Part shown: piece by piece, positions 8,897 to 19,129 of the stretch
Numbering within the stretch: position 1 is the first letter of the stretch
Layout: the number at the start of each line of letters is the position of its first letter
DNA from: Geomicrobium halophilum
Lineage (GTDB): Bacteria > Bacillota > Bacilli > Bacillales > Marinococcaceae
NCBI RefSeq assembly: GCF_014207655.1
Contig: NZ_JACHHJ010000002.1
Coordinates: 280,185-344,184 of the forward strand
Direction: 5' to 3'
DNA length: 64,000 bases
The notes under the pieces: model-generated
What the model saw: only the letters and a program-made list of their open reading frames with translations
Database searches by the model: none
What the model was told of the DNA's origin: nothing
Made by a program: the position numbers and the translations under genes

Positions 8897-9352
8897 CTAT
8901 ACCACAAATAGATGGTAAACGGAAAGAATACCAAAAGTCACGAAACTCAAGGCGATCGTACTTGAGACTGTAGGTATGAACCCTTGTCTTTGAATCGTAT
9001 TCGCAATTAAACCGGGAACGATCAAACCGATGGCTTGTAAATCGGCCACATCCATAGGGATAAAGCCGTATGCAGTGTCAAAACCAAGCTTTAAGAGAAT
9101 ACCTGTGAGAAGCATGGCTGTAAATTTCCTTCTTCCATATAAAATTGTAAAATGATTAATAATATGCATGACAACGAGATAGGTTGCAAAGCTCACAAAC
9201 AGAATCGAAATCGCATATAAAGGGGTATCAATGACAAGAGCAATGTATCCTGGAACAACAAGCCCTGCGGGTAAAATCCCGGTTTTCTCAGCAAAAAATA
9301 GACTAAGTGTAACGCCTGCTACGAGTGCAATAGTAATTTCTGTTAGTCCCAC
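8897..9352 (-). CDS. pgsC: Poly-gamma-glutamate synthesis membrane protein PgsC/CapC
   Basis: A 151-residue membrane protein with four or five helices, close to the size of PgsC (about 149). The segments ITIALVAGVTLSLFFAEKTG and LPAGLVVPGYIAL, and later GFIPMDVADLQAIGLIVPGL, are typical of this family. PgsC forms the membrane synthase/exporter with PgsB, whose gene lies 16 bases upstream. The spacing indicates co-transcription. Confidence 0.93.
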   Translation of the reverse strand: MGLTEITIALVAGVTLSLFFAEKTGILPAGLVVPGYIALVIDTPLYAISILFVSFATYLVVMHIINHFTILYGRRKFTAMLLTGILLKLGFDTAYGFIPMDVADLQAIGLIVPGLIANTIQRQGFIPTVSSTIALSFVTFGILSVYHLFVV

Positions 9353-9368
9353 TGTTGATGGCTCCTTT

Positions 9369-10580
9369 TTAAGTGATTGAATGTAATTCGCGTCCCAATG
9401 GTTCTTCTTTCACCTTGATTTTCTGCATTTCATCTACGAACGGTTCCGCTGCCCCATGGATATTGCCTACCCCATAGATGACGGTGTTCGTTACGTGCGG
9501 GTGAATTTCTTGTAAAATTTCTTCGGCTGTATAATGTTCTAAATTTAATAGATGGCTAGCTGGTATGTTTCCGGCGTTATATCGATCGATAATAGGGCTT
9601 GTCGTTTCGCCAATCAGGACGAGCGTCTCACAAGGAATATACGGCAGGACATCATGGGCGAATTGTTCGGTTCGATCTACACGGTCATCTCGGCAGTTCA
9701 TGACAACGAGGGCTTGAGTTGTCGGGTATCCTAGCTTTTGTACCCGATTCCAAATGCTAAGTGTTGATGTCGCATCATTGGCAGCAAACCCATTAACGAG
9801 ATAAGAGGGAGAACCGCTATCGGTGCTTATGGGGGTGATCTGTAGAGAGCCTGGATCGGGCCACGCGTTTAACATCCCTTTAAAGGCGGTTTCTTGATCA
9901 ATCCCTACAGCTTCTGCTACGGCTAATGCCAGGGCTGCATTTTCGGGAAACACCATATAGTTAAACTTCAGCAAAAAGTCTTCGGGAATACGAGAGGTAT
10001 CACATACGATCACCTCGGTCTTTCTTTTCTCGGCGATTTCCTGAAACATGGGGACATAGGGACTTTCGTTGACAATCAGATGCCCGTTATAGGGAATGGT
10101 GGATGTAAAAGCTTGGGCCACTTCATCAAGGGTGGGCCCCATGACGTCCATATGATCTTCTAAAACATTGACAATGACTCCGATATTGGCTTGCAGCATT
10201 TTCTCCTGAAAGACCTCCTGGTAGTCGGGAGTGACGGCCATACATTCACTGACTAAGGCCTCGGCCTTGAGGGAAGAGGCTTTCTTAACAACATCTTTTT
10301 GTTCCCCAATATTAGGGCCTTCCGCTCGACGTTCGATGGGTTCTTCTTTAGCATCAAACCAATAAAGCATCCGGGCCTGCGTGCCCGTGGTCTTTCCGAC
10401 GGTTCGATAATCACCCTCTGTTAAAATTCCAGTGACTAACCTTGTGACCGTCGATTTTCCGCGAATTCCGTTAATGTTAATACGAATCGGGATCGCCTCG
10501 ATGTTCTGGCTGTGTTTCCGACGTTCCAACACGCCAAAAGTGAATAATAGTATGATGCAGATAGAAATGATGTACAACAT
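9369..10580 (-). CDS. pgsB: Poly-gamma-glutamate synthase PgsB/CapB
   Basis: The ATP-dependent gamma-linking ligase of poly-gamma-glutamate synthesis, related to Mur ligases. A membrane helix at residues 2-18 is followed by NGIRGKSTVTRL, the nucleotide-binding loop, then EGPNIGEQ and VNVLEDHMDVMGPT. The length of 403 is close to B. subtilis PgsB (393). AAGGTGA precedes the ATG. It is the first gene of a minus-strand operon continuing through pgsC, the PgsA-like stub and the CapD-like transpeptidase. The product would be a poly-gamma-glutamate layer or secreted polymer, plausible for osmotic protection. Confidence 0.95.
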   Translation of the reverse strand: MLYIISICIILLFTFGVLERRKHSQNIEAIPIRININGIRGKSTVTRLVTGILTEGDYRTVGKTTGTQARMLYWFDAKEEPIERRAEGPNIGEQKDVVKKASSLKAEALVSECMAVTPDYQEVFQEKMLQANIGVIVNVLEDHMDVMGPTLDEVAQAFTSTIPYNGHLIVNESPYVPMFQEIAEKRKTEVIVCDTSRIPEDFLLKFNYMVFPENAALALAVAEAVGIDQETAFKGMLNAWPDPGSLQITPISTDSGSPSYLVNGFAANDATSTLSIWNRVQKLGYPTTQALVVMNCRDDRVDRTEQFAHDVLPYIPCETLVLIGETTSPIIDRYNAGNIPASHLLNLEHYTAEEILQEIHPHVTNTVIYGVGNIHGAAEPFVDEMQKIKVKEEPLGRELHSIT

Positions 10581-10762
10581 TGAGAGTCACCTTCCAAAAG
10601 TTATTGGTGCTATATATAATCACACTATAGTTACCATAATTTGGTCAATATATTTAATATGAATTTAATAAATATTTTACAATTAATTTACTTCCATAAA
10701 ATCAGTAATAGAAATGAAATCATTTACATATTCGTTCTCTCTTAAACTGCTTTATATGAAAA

Positions 10763-10787
10763 AAAGAGTAGCGGAATGCTACTCTTT
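10763..10787 (-). terminator. Terminator of the minus-strand sigma factor gene
   Basis: A perfect ten-base stem, AAAGAGTAGC / GCTACTCTTT with loop GGAAT, has a T-run after it when read on the minus strand (the plus strand has AAAAA before it). It lies about 285 bases beyond the stop of the frameshifted sigma gene, the nearest minus-strand gene upstream of it. Confidence 0.65.
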
Positions 10788-10818
10788 ACCTCTCTTACCA
10801 GTAGAGGATTCCTAGGGT

Positions 10819-10853
10819 GAAAGCGTAAAACGGTTTAAAGCTTTATCGCTTTC
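10819..10853. repeat. Imperfect inverted repeat in a 490-base gene-free stretch
   Basis: GAAAGCG (10819-10825) pairs with CGCTTTC (10847-10853), with TAAA/TTTA just inside. There is no T-run, so an operator or RNA structure is as likely as a terminator. Apart from this and the hairpin at 10763, the stretch 10581-11071 is AT-rich and shows no gene; its left end should hold the pgsB promoter. Confidence 0.35.
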
Positions 10854-11071
10854 AAGTAGTAATATATCATTGCTCTTATTTTCCAACAATAAGAATTAAT
10901 TACTGGAATTTACAATTTATAAATGCCAATGTGACTTTTTACTAGCTACTTTCGGGTAGTAGAGTGTCAGGCTTTTATTAAAAAAGGAATTTATTACCAT
11001 TGCAGAATGAGGGTTTTTACAGCTATATGAGTATAAAAGGGTGTATGAATGAGAAGTTCTCGAACTTTATG

Positions 11072-11574
11072 TTACATATTTCGCAGTTTCTTGATCGCGT
11101 TTTTCCGCCAACCTTTGACGGTCTCGGTGGATACGCCATATTTGGCTGCGATGTTGTGTGGAGGTTGGTCGTGAATGGCGTGTCCAATGAGCCAACGTTG
11201 TTCACGCATGGTTAATCTTTCTAAATATGGAGATAGGCTGTCGATGTCTGATTGCCATGCATCATCTATTTGAGGGTCTTTCATCAATTTCGAGTAATCG
11301 GAGCTTAGAAAATGGTGCTCTTGGTAATGGGCTTCTTTTTTTAGCATCGTCAACATTTCACCTCTGACACGAATGACAGCATAGGATGGAAACGGTCTTT
11401 TTCATCATCGTGGTGTTTATAGGCAATCCATAGGCCTAAATACCCTGCTTGTATAAATTCTTGATGATTACTATGGATGTTGAGTTTCTTGAGCATACCT
11501 AGTACTAACGGTGTGTACTGTTGATAAATCTCGTTGAATGTAAATGGCTGACGGGCCAATGGGTGATGATTCAC
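11072..11574 (-). pseudogene. Sigma-70-family sigma factor split by a frameshift
   Basis: Two overlapping minus-strand frames together make one small sigma factor of about 167 residues. The first (11350-11574) has region 2 (FTFNEIYQQYTPLVLGMLKK, then FIQAGYLGLWIAYKHH) and then runs into a stop. The second (11072-11356) begins at the end of region 2 and has region 4 with a helix-turn-helix (NIAAKYGVSTETVKGW). Shifting frame at the three-base run at 11390-11392 (TTT on the coding strand) gives an uninterrupted SYAVIRVRGEMLTML, the normal end of region 2, so one base seems lost. A sequencing error, a pseudogene or programmed frameshifting would look the same. A split SigO/RsoA-type arrangement is less likely because the homology continues across the break. 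Confidence 0.75.
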
Positions 11575-11665
11575 GCAGGGTCCTTTCTTGAAGCGGCGCC
11601 GTCCATCTGTTTATTTACCGGTTATTTTAAATATAGCAAGAAATGTAAAAAAAGGAGGTGGTAAT

Positions 11666-11758
11666 ATGAAAATAATCCTATATTTTTATAAACAAATACA
11701 TACTATAAATATATTTACATATTGGTTTCCGTCTATAATATTAGGCACTAATGACTAG
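11666..11758 (+). CDS. Possible 30-residue peptide upstream of galU
   Basis: An ATG at 11666 follows a near-ideal ribosome binding site (AAAGGAGGTG, five bases spacing) and opens a frame of 30 codons ending in TAG at 11758, 63 bases before galU. The peptide is aromatic and moderately hydrophobic (MKIILYFYKQIHTINIFTYW...). It matches nothing I know. It could be a leader peptide, a small membrane protein or chance; the ribosome binding site is the only evidence. Confidence 0.35.
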   Translation: MKIILYFYKQIHTINIFTYWFPSIILGTND

Positions 11759-11820
11759 TGAAACTTATGGAAATTATTCGTATGATAGAAGGATAGTCAC
11801 AGGAAATAGGAGGAAGAATG

Positions 11821-12696
11821 ATGCAAGTAAAAAAAGCGATTATCCCAGCTGCGGGGTTGGGAACAAGATTTTTACCGGCGACGAAGGCACAGCCGAAAGA
11901 AATGTTGCCGATTGTCGATAAGCCAACGATTCAATATATTGTTGAGGAAGCGGTTGCCTCCGGCATTGAGGACATTCTCATTGTTTCCGGGCGCGGAAAG
12001 CGTGCGATCGAGGACCATTTTGATGTATCCTATGAATTAGAAGAAACGTTACGCAAAAAAGAAAAATGGGAATTGCTCGCTGAGACGAGAACGATTTCTG
12101 AATTTCCGAATATCCATTACATACGTCAAAAAGAAGCAAAAGGTCTTGGGCACGCTGTATCATGCGCCAGCCAATTCGTTGGCAACGAACCATTTGCGGT
12201 AATGCTTGGCGATGATATTGTGCGCTCCAATGGAAAACCATGCCTGCAGCAACTGATGGAAGTCCATGAAGAACATAAAGGATCGGTCGTCGGTGTGCAG
12301 ACCGTACCCGACAGCGAGATTTCCAAATACGGGGTTGTAGCCCCTAAACAGACGTCAGCGAATGCAATTGAGGTGGGGGATCTGATTGAGAAACCATCCT
12401 TAGAAGATGCACCATCGAATTTCGCGATTATGGGCCGCTATATTTTAACCCCGGAAATTTTCCCGATTCTGGAAACGCTGCCGCCAGGGGCAGGGAACGA
12501 AATCCAGCTTACGGACGCGATTAAGCAATTGAACGTCGAGCAATCGGTGTATGCGTATGATTTCAAAGGGGACCGTTATGATGTTGGTGACAAGTTCGGT
12601 TTTATTAAGGCGACCATTGAATTTGCTTTGGAGAGAGATGATTTGAAGGAGCAGGTGGAAGCTTATTTGAAAGAAGAAGTGTTTGAACGTGTGTGA
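11821..12696 (+). CDS. galU: UTP-glucose-1-phosphate uridylyltransferase
   Basis: Makes UDP-glucose from UTP and glucose-1-phosphate. The nucleotidyltransferase signature [20 protein letters not shown] is near the N-terminus, followed by [20 protein letters not shown] and [12 protein letters not shown]; the length of about 291 matches GtaB/GalU. AGGAGG at 11808 is seven bases before ATG 11821 and four before the in-frame ATG 11818. The gene lies just before UDP-glucose dehydrogenase, so the pair supplies UDP-glucose and UDP-glucuronate for cell-surface polymers. Confidence 0.95.
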   Translation: MQVKKAIIPAAGLGTRFLPATKAQPKEMLPIVDKPTIQYIVEEAVASGIEDILIVSGRGKRAIEDHFDVSYELEETLRKKEKWELLAETRTISEFPNIHYIRQKEAKGLGHAVSCASQFVGNEPFAVMLGDDIVRSNGKPCLQQLMEVHEEHKGSVVGVQTVPDSEISKYGVVAPKQTSANAIEVGDLIEKPSLEDAPSNFAIMGRYILTPEIFPILETLPPGAGNEIQLTDAIKQLNVEQSVYAYDFKGDRYDVGDKFGFIKATIEFALERDDLKEQVEAYLKEEVFERV

Positions 12697-12703
12697 TGGT
12701 TTC

Positions 12704-12717
12704 ATCAAACGTTTGAT
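12704..12717. repeat. Palindrome ATCAAACGTTTGAT between galU and ugd
   Basis: A perfect 14-base palindrome centred on AAACGTTT, eight bases after the galU stop. Related palindromes occur at 14254-14263, 27565-27578 and 32347-32366. The centred CG resembles operators of LacI-type regulators, but no assignment can be made from sequence alone. Confidence 0.4.
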
Positions 12718-12782
12718 TAAAGAAGGTCTATGGGCTGTGAATACCGGTTTATTTTCTAAAAGAGATTGTAAGGATGATTGAG

Positions 12783-14099
12783 ATGAAGATAGCAGTTGTG
12801 GGGACAGGTTATGTAGGACTTGTGACAGGGGTTTCGTTGTCAGAGATTGGTCATACGGTGATGTGTGTGGATGTTGATGAGTCGAAGGTGGCTCGTATGC
12901 AGGCGGGGGTTTCACCGATTTATGAGCCGGGCTTGTCTGAGATGATGGAGAGTAATATTGAAGCGGGGCGTTTGTCCTTTACGACTGAGCATAGGGATGC
13001 GTTTGTGGATGCCGATGCGATTTATATTGCGGTAGGGACGCCGCAAAAGGAAGATGGTACGGCTGATTTGCGTTTTATTGAGTCGGTAGCGGGTAATATT
13101 GCTGAGCATTTAACGGGTTATGCGGTGGTTGTTACGAAGAGTACGGTGCCGGTAGGGACGAATGATTATATTCAGTCGTATATTGCGAAGTATACGGATG
13201 TTTCTTTTGATGTGGTTTCTAATCCGGAGTTTCTTCGGGAAGGTTCAGCGGTTTATGATACGTTTAACGGAGATCGGGTGGTGATCGGGTCGGATCGTGC
13301 AGAGGCCGCGTCGGTTGTTGAAAAGATCAATCGGCCTTTTGGATTACCGGTTTTTAAGACAGATATCCGCAGTGCGGAAATGATTAAGTATGCGTCCAAT
13401 GCATTTCTAGCTACGAAGATCAGTTTTGTGAATGAGGTTGCAACGCTCTGTGAAAAATTGGGAGCTAATGTGGAAGATGTGGCCAAAGGTATGGGGCAGG
13501 ATAAGCGGATCGGGAAAAAGTTCTTGAATGCGGGGATTGGTTACGGAGGTTCCTGCTTTCCGAAGGATACGAGCGCGTTGGTCCAGATTTCTGGCGAAGC
13601 GGGCCATGATTTTACGCTGCTTAAAGCCGTGATGGAAGTGAATGAACGGCAACAGCGGTTGTTGGTCGAGAAGGCGAAGGAGCGCTTTGGCTCGTTGCGC
13701 GGGATGACGATTGCTATACTTGGGCTGTCGTTTAAAGCGAATACGGATGATATGCGGGAAGCGGCGTCGGTGGTACTGGCAGAGGAGTTAGTGCTTGCCG
13801 GAGCGCACGTGGTAGCTTATGATCCGATTGCGATAGAGAATGCGAAGCAGGTGCTACCGGAAGCGGTGGATTACGCGGGCAGTACGGAGGCAGCTTTAGA
13901 TGGTGCAGATGCGACATTTGTGGTGACGGATTGGGATGAGATTAAGGAATTAGATACGGGGACGTTTAAGGAGCGGTTGACGAAGCCAGTGGTGTTTGAC
14001 GGGCGAAACTGCTTTGATTTGGATGATATGCGCGAAGCTGGCGTGGAATATTATTCGGTCGGTCGGCCGGGTATTGGGAAAGAGGGAGTGATGAGGTGA
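12783..14099 (+). CDS. ugd: UDP-glucose 6-dehydrogenase
   Basis: Oxidises UDP-glucose to UDP-glucuronate with two NAD. The Rossmann motif GTGYVGLVTG opens the protein, STVPVGTND and SNPEFLREGSAV follow, and the catalytic Cys is in GYGGSCFPKDTSAL (about residue 258 from the chosen start). The C-terminal UDP-binding domain contains GLSFKANTDDMREA. Length 438 is normal. AAGG at 12770 supports ATG 12783 rather than the ATG at 12774, which lies too close. Probably co-transcribed with galU. UDP-glucuronate could feed the epimerase-containing polysaccharide cluster at 59.5-63.7 kb, though that cluster is far away. Confidence 0.95.
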   Translation: MKIAVVGTGYVGLVTGVSLSEIGHTVMCVDVDESKVARMQAGVSPIYEPGLSEMMESNIEAGRLSFTTEHRDAFVDADAIYIAVGTPQKEDGTADLRFIESVAGNIAEHLTGYAVVVTKSTVPVGTNDYIQSYIAKYTDVSFDVVSNPEFLREGSAVYDTFNGDRVVIGSDRAEAASVVEKINRPFGLPVFKTDIRSAEMIKYASNAFLATKISFVNEVATLCEKLGANVEDVAKGMGQDKRIGKKFLNAGIGYGGSCFPKDTSALVQISGEAGHDFTLLKAVMEVNERQQRLLVEKAKERFGSLRGMTIAILGLSFKANTDDMREAASVVLAEELVLAGAHVVAYDPIAIENAKQVLPEAVDYAGSTEAALDGADATFVVTDWDEIKELDTGTFKERLTKPVVFDGRNCFDLDDMREAGVEYYSVGRPGIGKEGVMR

Positions 14100-14161
14100 A
14101 TGACTCGTGTTGCGTGGGTTTCGGCGCAATTATTAGGTATTCGGCTTTGTCTGTAAATGAG

Positions 14162-14193
14162 ATGCTAGCTTTCCATGGGCGGAAAGCTAGCAT
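14162..14193 (+). terminator. Terminator-like hairpin after ugd
   Basis: A perfect 13-base stem, ATGCTAGCTTTCC with GGAAAGCTAGCAT and loop ATGGGC, is followed by ACTTTCATT. The T-run is weak. It lies between ugd and the convergent lut operon and could serve both strands. Confidence 0.6.
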
Positions 14194-14289
14194 ACTTTCA
14201 TTATCGGTTGGTAAAAGATTCAAACGCCCCATCAATCCATAAGTGTGGCTTATCAAACGTTTGTTTAAGACGGGCGCTACCCTTTAGGG

Positions 14290-15009
14290 CTACTGATCAT
14301 TAATTAAAATATAGGTCGCTTTTACGGGGCCGTGGACGCCCACAACGAGGCTCATTTCGATATCGGCGCTGTTGGAGGGACCTGATATGAAATTGATGCA
14401 GGAGGGGATTGTTTCGCCATTTTGTACTCTTTGATGGATTTGCTGAGTGGCCTGAGACATGCGCGGGACGATTGAGCTTTGCGGAATGATGGCAATATAG
14501 GTTTCAGGTAAGAGGCTGACGGCTCGCCCCTTATCAGCCGAACTGAACAAGACCACCGTACCTGATTCTGCTAATGTGATATCGCTATACGTAATTCCCA
14601 CGTGGGTCTGTTCAGCGATGTTGATGTTTTCGCGACCTTTGGATTTATCCCAGATATGGGTTTCTACACCAAGGTTAGCCATTTGTTCACGGAAGTGTTT
14701 ATTCAGTCCGGCTTCTTCTAACCGTGGATCTTCCCACATCATGAGTGATGCTGCTTGATAGCGTCCGATGGTTTCTGCCACTGTTTCACCGACGCCAGCT
14801 GTCTCTGTTTCAATGACATCGGTGTGAATATGCTCACACTGCTTTTTAAATCTCTCTACCCATTTGTCTGAGCTTTCATGTTTAAATACTTGCCATTGAG
14901 GCTGTTGTTTCCAAGCAGGGCGCTCCACGTGTTGACTACGGGGACGCCCAGATTGTTCGGCGATATGGTTTAAGAAATTTTCTCTATGTTGAATGTTTCC
15001 TCTTGGCAT
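14290..15009 (-). CDS. lutC: Lactate utilization protein C
   Basis: The third subunit of the LutABC iron-sulfur L-lactate dehydrogenase, which oxidises lactate to pyruvate. It has the LUD domain with ITLAESGTVVLFSSADKGRA and LPETYIAIIPQSSIVP, and the C-terminal FISGPSNSADIEMSLVVGVH. About 239 residues, as in B. subtilis LutC. Its ATG at 15009 overlaps the lutB stop codon as TGATG, so translation is coupled. It is last in the lutA-lutB-lutC order. A hairpin at 14162 lies downstream. Confidence 0.94.
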   Translation of the reverse strand: MPRGNIQHRENFLNHIAEQSGRPRSQHVERPAWKQQPQWQVFKHESSDKWVERFKKQCEHIHTDVIETETAGVGETVAETIGRYQAASLMMWEDPRLEEAGLNKHFREQMANLGVETHIWDKSKGRENINIAEQTHVGITYSDITLAESGTVVLFSSADKGRAVSLLPETYIAIIPQSSIVPRMSQATQQIHQRVQNGETIPSCINFISGPSNSADIEMSLVVGVHGPVKATYILINDQ

Positions 15010-16436
15010 CACGATTTATCCTCCCGGTCTCGATTGGCAAACCAATCACGGAATCGTTGGCTTGCCGGTGCTGGTAAATCTCTTATATTTGTCCATGCTT
15101 TTAGTGGTCCCGGCCCATTGGGGATGTTCGAGCCTTTTGTCCAAGGTCGCATTGCACGATGTGCTTGCTTCGAAGCCAGGCGATACAGACGTGGAGATGA
15201 AGTACCCGATCCAAACATTTTCATCGCCCATTTTTCCGGAAGAGGACCAAGGTTTTCCTTCTCGGTGATGATTTGCCGATGGGCAATCAAGTGCTCATGA
15301 AGTGGAATCTTCACAGGGCAAGCCTCTGTACAAGCCGCACATAGAGAAGAAGCATAGGGTAAGTCTTTGTTATCTTCGTAACCATCAAGGAGCGGTGTCA
15401 GTACTGCCCCGATGGGGCCGTTGTAAATCGAGCCATACGCGTGACCGCCAACATGACGATAAACGGGGCATACATTCACGCAAGCTGCACAACGAATACA
15501 GTGCAGGGCGGATTGAAATTGAGTACCAAGAATTTCAGAGCGACCGTTATCAACGATGACAAGATGAAATTCTTCCGGTCCATCTACATCTTCTTCACCT
15601 TTTGGGCCTGTGAGTCCGGTGATATACGACGTTAATTTCTGACCAACAGCCGAGCGGCAGAGTAGACTGACAAGGACATCAAGCTCTTCCCAAGTGGGGA
15701 CGATTCTTTCCATGCTCATCACTGTGACTTGAGTTTTCGGTAAAGCAGTAACAAGTCGGGCATTTCCTTCGTTCGTGACCAGTGAAATGGAACCAGACTC
15801 AGCAACGGCAAAGTTACAGCCGGTAATCCCTAAATCGGCCTCTAGGAACTCTTGTCGCAGTTGTTCACGGGCAAAACGCGTGAGCTCTTCAGTGGATTCA
15901 CTATTTTCGTAGCCTTTTTTATCTCGAAAAACGTCCCTGATTTGTTCGCGATTTTTATGGAGAGCAGGGGCTACAATATGAGAGGGGGGGTCGTGATCAT
16001 CAATTTGTAAGATGTATTCCCCTAAATCCGTTTCCACGACTTCACGACCGTCATCCTCTAGGACATCGTTAAGACCGATTTCTTCGGTTACCATCGATTT
16101 TGATTTGACAATCTTTTGGGCCTCTTTTTCCTCCGCGACCTTGCGAACATAGTCATTGGCTTCCTCCGCTGTTTGAGCGAAAAAAACATGGCCACCAAGT
16201 TCGGCGACTTTATCACTTAGTTGCTCAAGATAGTAGTCAAGATGATTCAGCGTATGCGTGCGAATTTCTTCACCTAAGTCACGCCACGCTTCCCAATCCC
16301 CCAATTCTTCCGAAGACTCCTGCTTTCTTGTTCTTAACCTTTCTTGCGCAGAACGAACGGCCCCACGCATGAACGCATCTTCCAAACCTGTATGAATGCG
16401 ATTTTCAAAATTCTTTTCTCCAACTCTCAAAGGCAT
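15009..16436 (-). CDS. lutB: Lactate utilization iron-sulfur protein B
   Basis: The electron-carrying subunit of the lactate oxidase complex. An N-terminal LUD domain contains [16 protein letters not shown]. The ferredoxin-like part has two cysteine clusters, [19 protein letters not shown] and [13 protein letters not shown], for two 4Fe-4S centres. Length 475 is close to B. subtilis LutB. AGGAGTGATCCC immediately before ATG 16436 decides the start; an in-frame upstream start at 16475 would overlap lutA. It lies ten bases after the lutA stop. Confidence 0.95.
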   Translation of the reverse strand: MPLRVGEKNFENRIHTGLEDAFMRGAVRSAQERLRTRKQESSEELGDWEAWRDLGEEIRTHTLNHLDYYLEQLSDKVAELGGHVFFAQTAEEANDYVRKVAEEKEAQKIVKSKSMVTEEIGLNDVLEDDGREVVETDLGEYILQIDDHDPPSHIVAPALHKNREQIRDVFRDKKGYENSESTEELTRFAREQLRQEFLEADLGITGCNFAVAESGSISLVTNEGNARLVTALPKTQVTVMSMERIVPTWEELDVLVSLLCRSAVGQKLTSYITGLTGPKGEEDVDGPEEFHLVIVDNGRSEILGTQFQSALHCIRCAACVNVCPVYRHVGGHAYGSIYNGPIGAVLTPLLDGYEDNKDLPYASSLCAACTEACPVKIPLHEHLIAHRQIITEKENLGPLPEKWAMKMFGSGTSSPRLYRLASKQAHRAMRPWTKGSNIPNGPGPLKAWTNIRDLPAPASQRFRDWFANRDREDKS

Positions 16437-16446
16437 GGGATCACTC

Positions 16447-17166
16447 CTATTCTGAATGATTAAGGACTTCAGCAATGTGCATCACTTTTATCGCATCATT
16501 CTTACGTGTAAGCCGTCCTCCGATATTCATGAGACAACCGGCGTCTGCTCCGATTAAAATATCGGCTTCGGTTTCTTGAATGCATGAAACTTTTTCATCC
16601 ACCATTTCTTTAGAAATCTTAGGCATCTTGACCGCAAATGTGCCTCCAAATCCACAGCAATCATGTTTGTTGGGTAAGTCAATCATTTCCAAACCTTCAA
16701 CATTGTCCAATAATGTTTGTGGGGCGGAGGTGACTCCTAGTAATCGGATCATATGACAAGATGTGTGATAGGTTGCTTTTGCCTTAAAGGAAGCACCGGT
16801 ATTTTCCACACCAAGTACTTCGACGAGAAATTGGGTAAGTTCATAAGATTTTTGAGTTAAGAGCTCTGCATCTGACGACCATTCGGGTTCGTCTTGTAAA
16901 AGCTGTGGATATTCATGCAGCATGGCTGCGCAAGATCCTGAAGGTGTAACAACATATTGGGAATCTGCAAATGCCGTGATCGTTTGTTTTGCTGCTTTTT
17001 TGGCGTCTTGGTGATATCCGCTATTAAAAGCCGGTTGGCCACAACACGTTTGTGAAGTAGGGAAATCCACGGTACAGCCGAATTTTTCAAGTAATTGCAC
17101 GGAAGCTTTCCCAGCATTAGGGTAGAACATATCTCCTAAACAAGTAATAAAAAACGAGACTTTCAT
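16447..17166 (-). CDS. lutA: Lactate utilization protein A
   Basis: Cysteine-rich (CCG-domain) subunit of LutABC, similar to the heterodisulfide reductase/GlcF family. Two motifs are visible: [13 protein letters not shown] near residue 45 and [15 protein letters not shown] near residue 180, with [11 protein letters not shown] between. Length 239 is standard. AAAGGGGG precedes the ATG at 17166. First gene of the three-gene lut unit and 18 bases downstream of the permease gene, so permease and oxidase are likely one transcript. Confidence 0.95.
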   Translation of the reverse strand: MKVSFFITCLGDMFYPNAGKASVQLLEKFGCTVDFPTSQTCCGQPAFNSGYHQDAKKAAKQTITAFADSQYVVTPSGSCAAMLHEYPQLLQDEPEWSSDAELLTQKSYELTQFLVEVLGVENTGASFKAKATYHTSCHMIRLLGVTSAPQTLLDNVEGLEMIDLPNKHDCCGFGGTFAVKMPKISKEMVDEKVSCIQETEADILIGADAGCLMNIGGRLTRKNDAIKVMHIAEVLNHSE

Positions 17167-17184
17167 TATCAGAGCCCCCTTTGG

Positions 17185-18987
17185 TTAATAAGAAGGAGGA
17201 GCTAGCGTTGTTTTGTGCTCTCCTTCGAGTTCACGCCGTTTTCTTTCACCAATAATAATGGCAGAAATTATGATTATAGTTAGAATCGAGAGTGAGATGG
17301 TCCCAGTGTTCAGATGAAAACCATGTATAGTTATGATGCCCATAGCTCCTGCAAAAGTAAGATAGAAGGTAAGCGGGATAAGCATTCTGCGCATGAGAAT
17401 CCCTTCTTTACCAAAAACCCCGGATGAAGCAGAAGCAGCGACTACATTATGTACGCAGATGAGATTCCCTGCTGCTCCGCCTATAGCTTGTAAGGCCACA
17501 ATAATCAACGGACTCATGAGAAGCTGATCAGCTACACCGAATTGGAATAAGGAAAACATCATGTTACTTACCGTATTACTCCCAGCAACAAAAGCTCCAA
17601 TGGCACCGATAGCCGGGGATACGAATGGCCACTGCGCTCCAACGCCGTTTGCAAGTTCCTCAGCAAGAAGGAGAGGCATGCTTTCTAATCCGGAAAAATT
17701 ATCATTCGTATTAATGAATACTTGGACCATAGGGACTGAAAATAAGAGGGCAACCATTGCTCCTGATACGGTTTTGAATGATTGTTTCACAGCACGCGTG
17801 TAGCTGCTTAATTTCATGCGATACAGTAGTATTGCAAAAAGTGAAACAGCGATAAAAATAACGCCTGGAATATCAAGAACGACTGAACTGGCAGAGATGT
17901 CAGTGTTAAAGATATGTTCTAAGGTGACTTCAGATGCTTGGATCCAATTCGCAAATGGTAAAAAATCAACCTTAATGGCAATCAGAAGAAAGGCAACGAG
18001 CGTATAAGGAATCCATGCTTTTATATTGGATACTGAATTTTTAGATGGATCATCCATATGAAACGAGATATGACTGAGCCATTCAGGATTCCAGTTCTTT
18101 TCATCTGGAAAATCCCATTCATGTTTCGGCATAAACAAGCCTTTTTTGGCAGCAGGGATGACAATGGCAAGTCCTATTAATCCACCTAGTAAAGCCGGGA
18201 ATTCTGGACCTAAAATAATGGCAACCACGGCAGAGGGTATTGTATAGGCCAACCCTCCAAAAAGGGCAAATCTCCACACGGAAAGGCCTTCTGAGAAAGA
18301 CCGATTCTCTCCAAAAAAATAAGTGAGCATCGCGACCATAAATAATGGAATAAATGTCCCAATGATCCCATGAAAAATGGCTACTTGGGCACCAATTTCA
18401 GCAATAAATGAAGAGAAGGGGATTCCTTGTGCATTTACAAATTGTTCAACAATGGTTGAGCCTTCCAGCCCCGATCCAACTCCAGTAATAATCGGCGTGC
18501 CAACAGCACCGAATGAGACAGGGGCTGATTGTAACATAAGCGCAACCATGACCGCAGCCAATGCTGGGAAACCGACGGCAATCAGTAAGGGGCCAATAAT
18601 CGTGGCAGGGGCTCCCCATCCTGCTGCGCCTTCCAGAAACGTTCCGAATAGCCAACAAATGAGGATGACTTGAATCCGACGATCGGGTGTTATGCCAGAA
18701 AAGCCTTGCCGGATAGTATGAAGCGCACCGCTTTCTTTGAGCGTGTTTAATAACAATATGGCACCAAAGACAATAACGGCTACCTCGAGAGCGGTTACAA
18801 GTCCGTCGATGGATGCAGCAGCAATTTGTTGAAAAGGGACTTGCCAAAGGGTCATTGAAATGATGACAGTAATAACAAAAGCCACTGGCATGGCTTGTTT
18901 AGCAGACCAACGCAAGACAACGAGCAGAATGAAAACAGTAATAATTGGGATCATTGCAACAAAAGCGAGTAGAGTTGAGCTAAGCAA
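17185..18987 (-). CDS. lctP: L-lactate permease
   Basis: A polytopic membrane protein of the LctP/LldP family with about 13 helices that imports lactate with protons. The family motifs are present: [36 protein letters not shown] and the C-terminal [17 protein letters not shown] with [15 protein letters not shown]. At 600 residues it is slightly longer than the B. subtilis paralogues because of an inserted cytoplasmic loop around residue 300. The start is a TTG at 18987 with a weak GGTGG site, so a downstream ATG is possible. It leads the lactate operon and has a cre box upstream. Confidence 0.95.
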   Translation of the reverse strand: MLSSTLLAFVAMIPIITVFILLVVLRWSAKQAMPVAFVITVIISMTLWQVPFQQIAAASIDGLVTALEVAVIVFGAILLLNTLKESGALHTIRQGFSGITPDRRIQVILICWLFGTFLEGAAGWGAPATIIGPLLIAVGFPALAAVMVALMLQSAPVSFGAVGTPIITGVGSGLEGSTIVEQFVNAQGIPFSSFIAEIGAQVAIFHGIIGTFIPLFMVAMLTYFFGENRSFSEGLSVWRFALFGGLAYTIPSAVVAIILGPEFPALLGGLIGLAIVIPAAKKGLFMPKHEWDFPDEKNWNPEWLSHISFHMDDPSKNSVSNIKAWIPYTLVAFLLIAIKVDFLPFANWIQASEVTLEHIFNTDISASSVVLDIPGVIFIAVSLFAILLYRMKLSSYTRAVKQSFKTVSGAMVALLFSVPMVQVFINTNDNFSGLESMPLLLAEELANGVGAQWPFVSPAIGAIGAFVAGSNTVSNMMFSLFQFGVADQLLMSPLIIVALQAIGGAAGNLICVHNVVAASASSGVFGKEGILMRRMLIPLTFYLTFAGAMGIITIHGFHLNTGTISLSILTIIIISAIIIGERKRRELEGEHKTTLAPPSY

Positions 18988-19052
18988 ACCACCACATCCA
19001 TTCTTTAGAAGATCTAGTCATCAGATGACCGGATGATGAGTTTTATTATAGT

Positions 19053-19066
19053 CGTAATCGCTTTCA
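19053..19066 (-). promoter_or_regulatory. Catabolite-responsive element (cre) before the lactate operon
   Basis: Read on the minus strand, TGAAAGCGATTACG matches the CcpA consensus TGWNANCGNTNWCA at all but the last position. It lies about 65 bases upstream of the permease start, where CcpA binding would repress lactate use when glucose is present. Confidence 0.65.
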
Positions 19067-19097
19067 AAATGCAATACCTTATTTTTGATTTATATAA

Positions 19098-19120
19098 AAA
19101 AACACTGTCATAGACAGCGT
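19098..19120 (-). terminator. Terminator of the lutR-like gene
   Basis: On the minus strand an eight-base stem (ACGCTGTC with GACAGTGT, one G-T pair, loop TAT) is followed by TTTTTT. It separates the regulator gene from the lactate operon. Confidence 0.75.
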
Positions 19121-19129
19121 GGAGGACTC

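Noticed and set aside
12445-12915. A 156-codon minus-strand frame across the galU-ugd junction
   Set aside because: It is opposite two certain genes and has Pro/Ser-rich low-complexity content.
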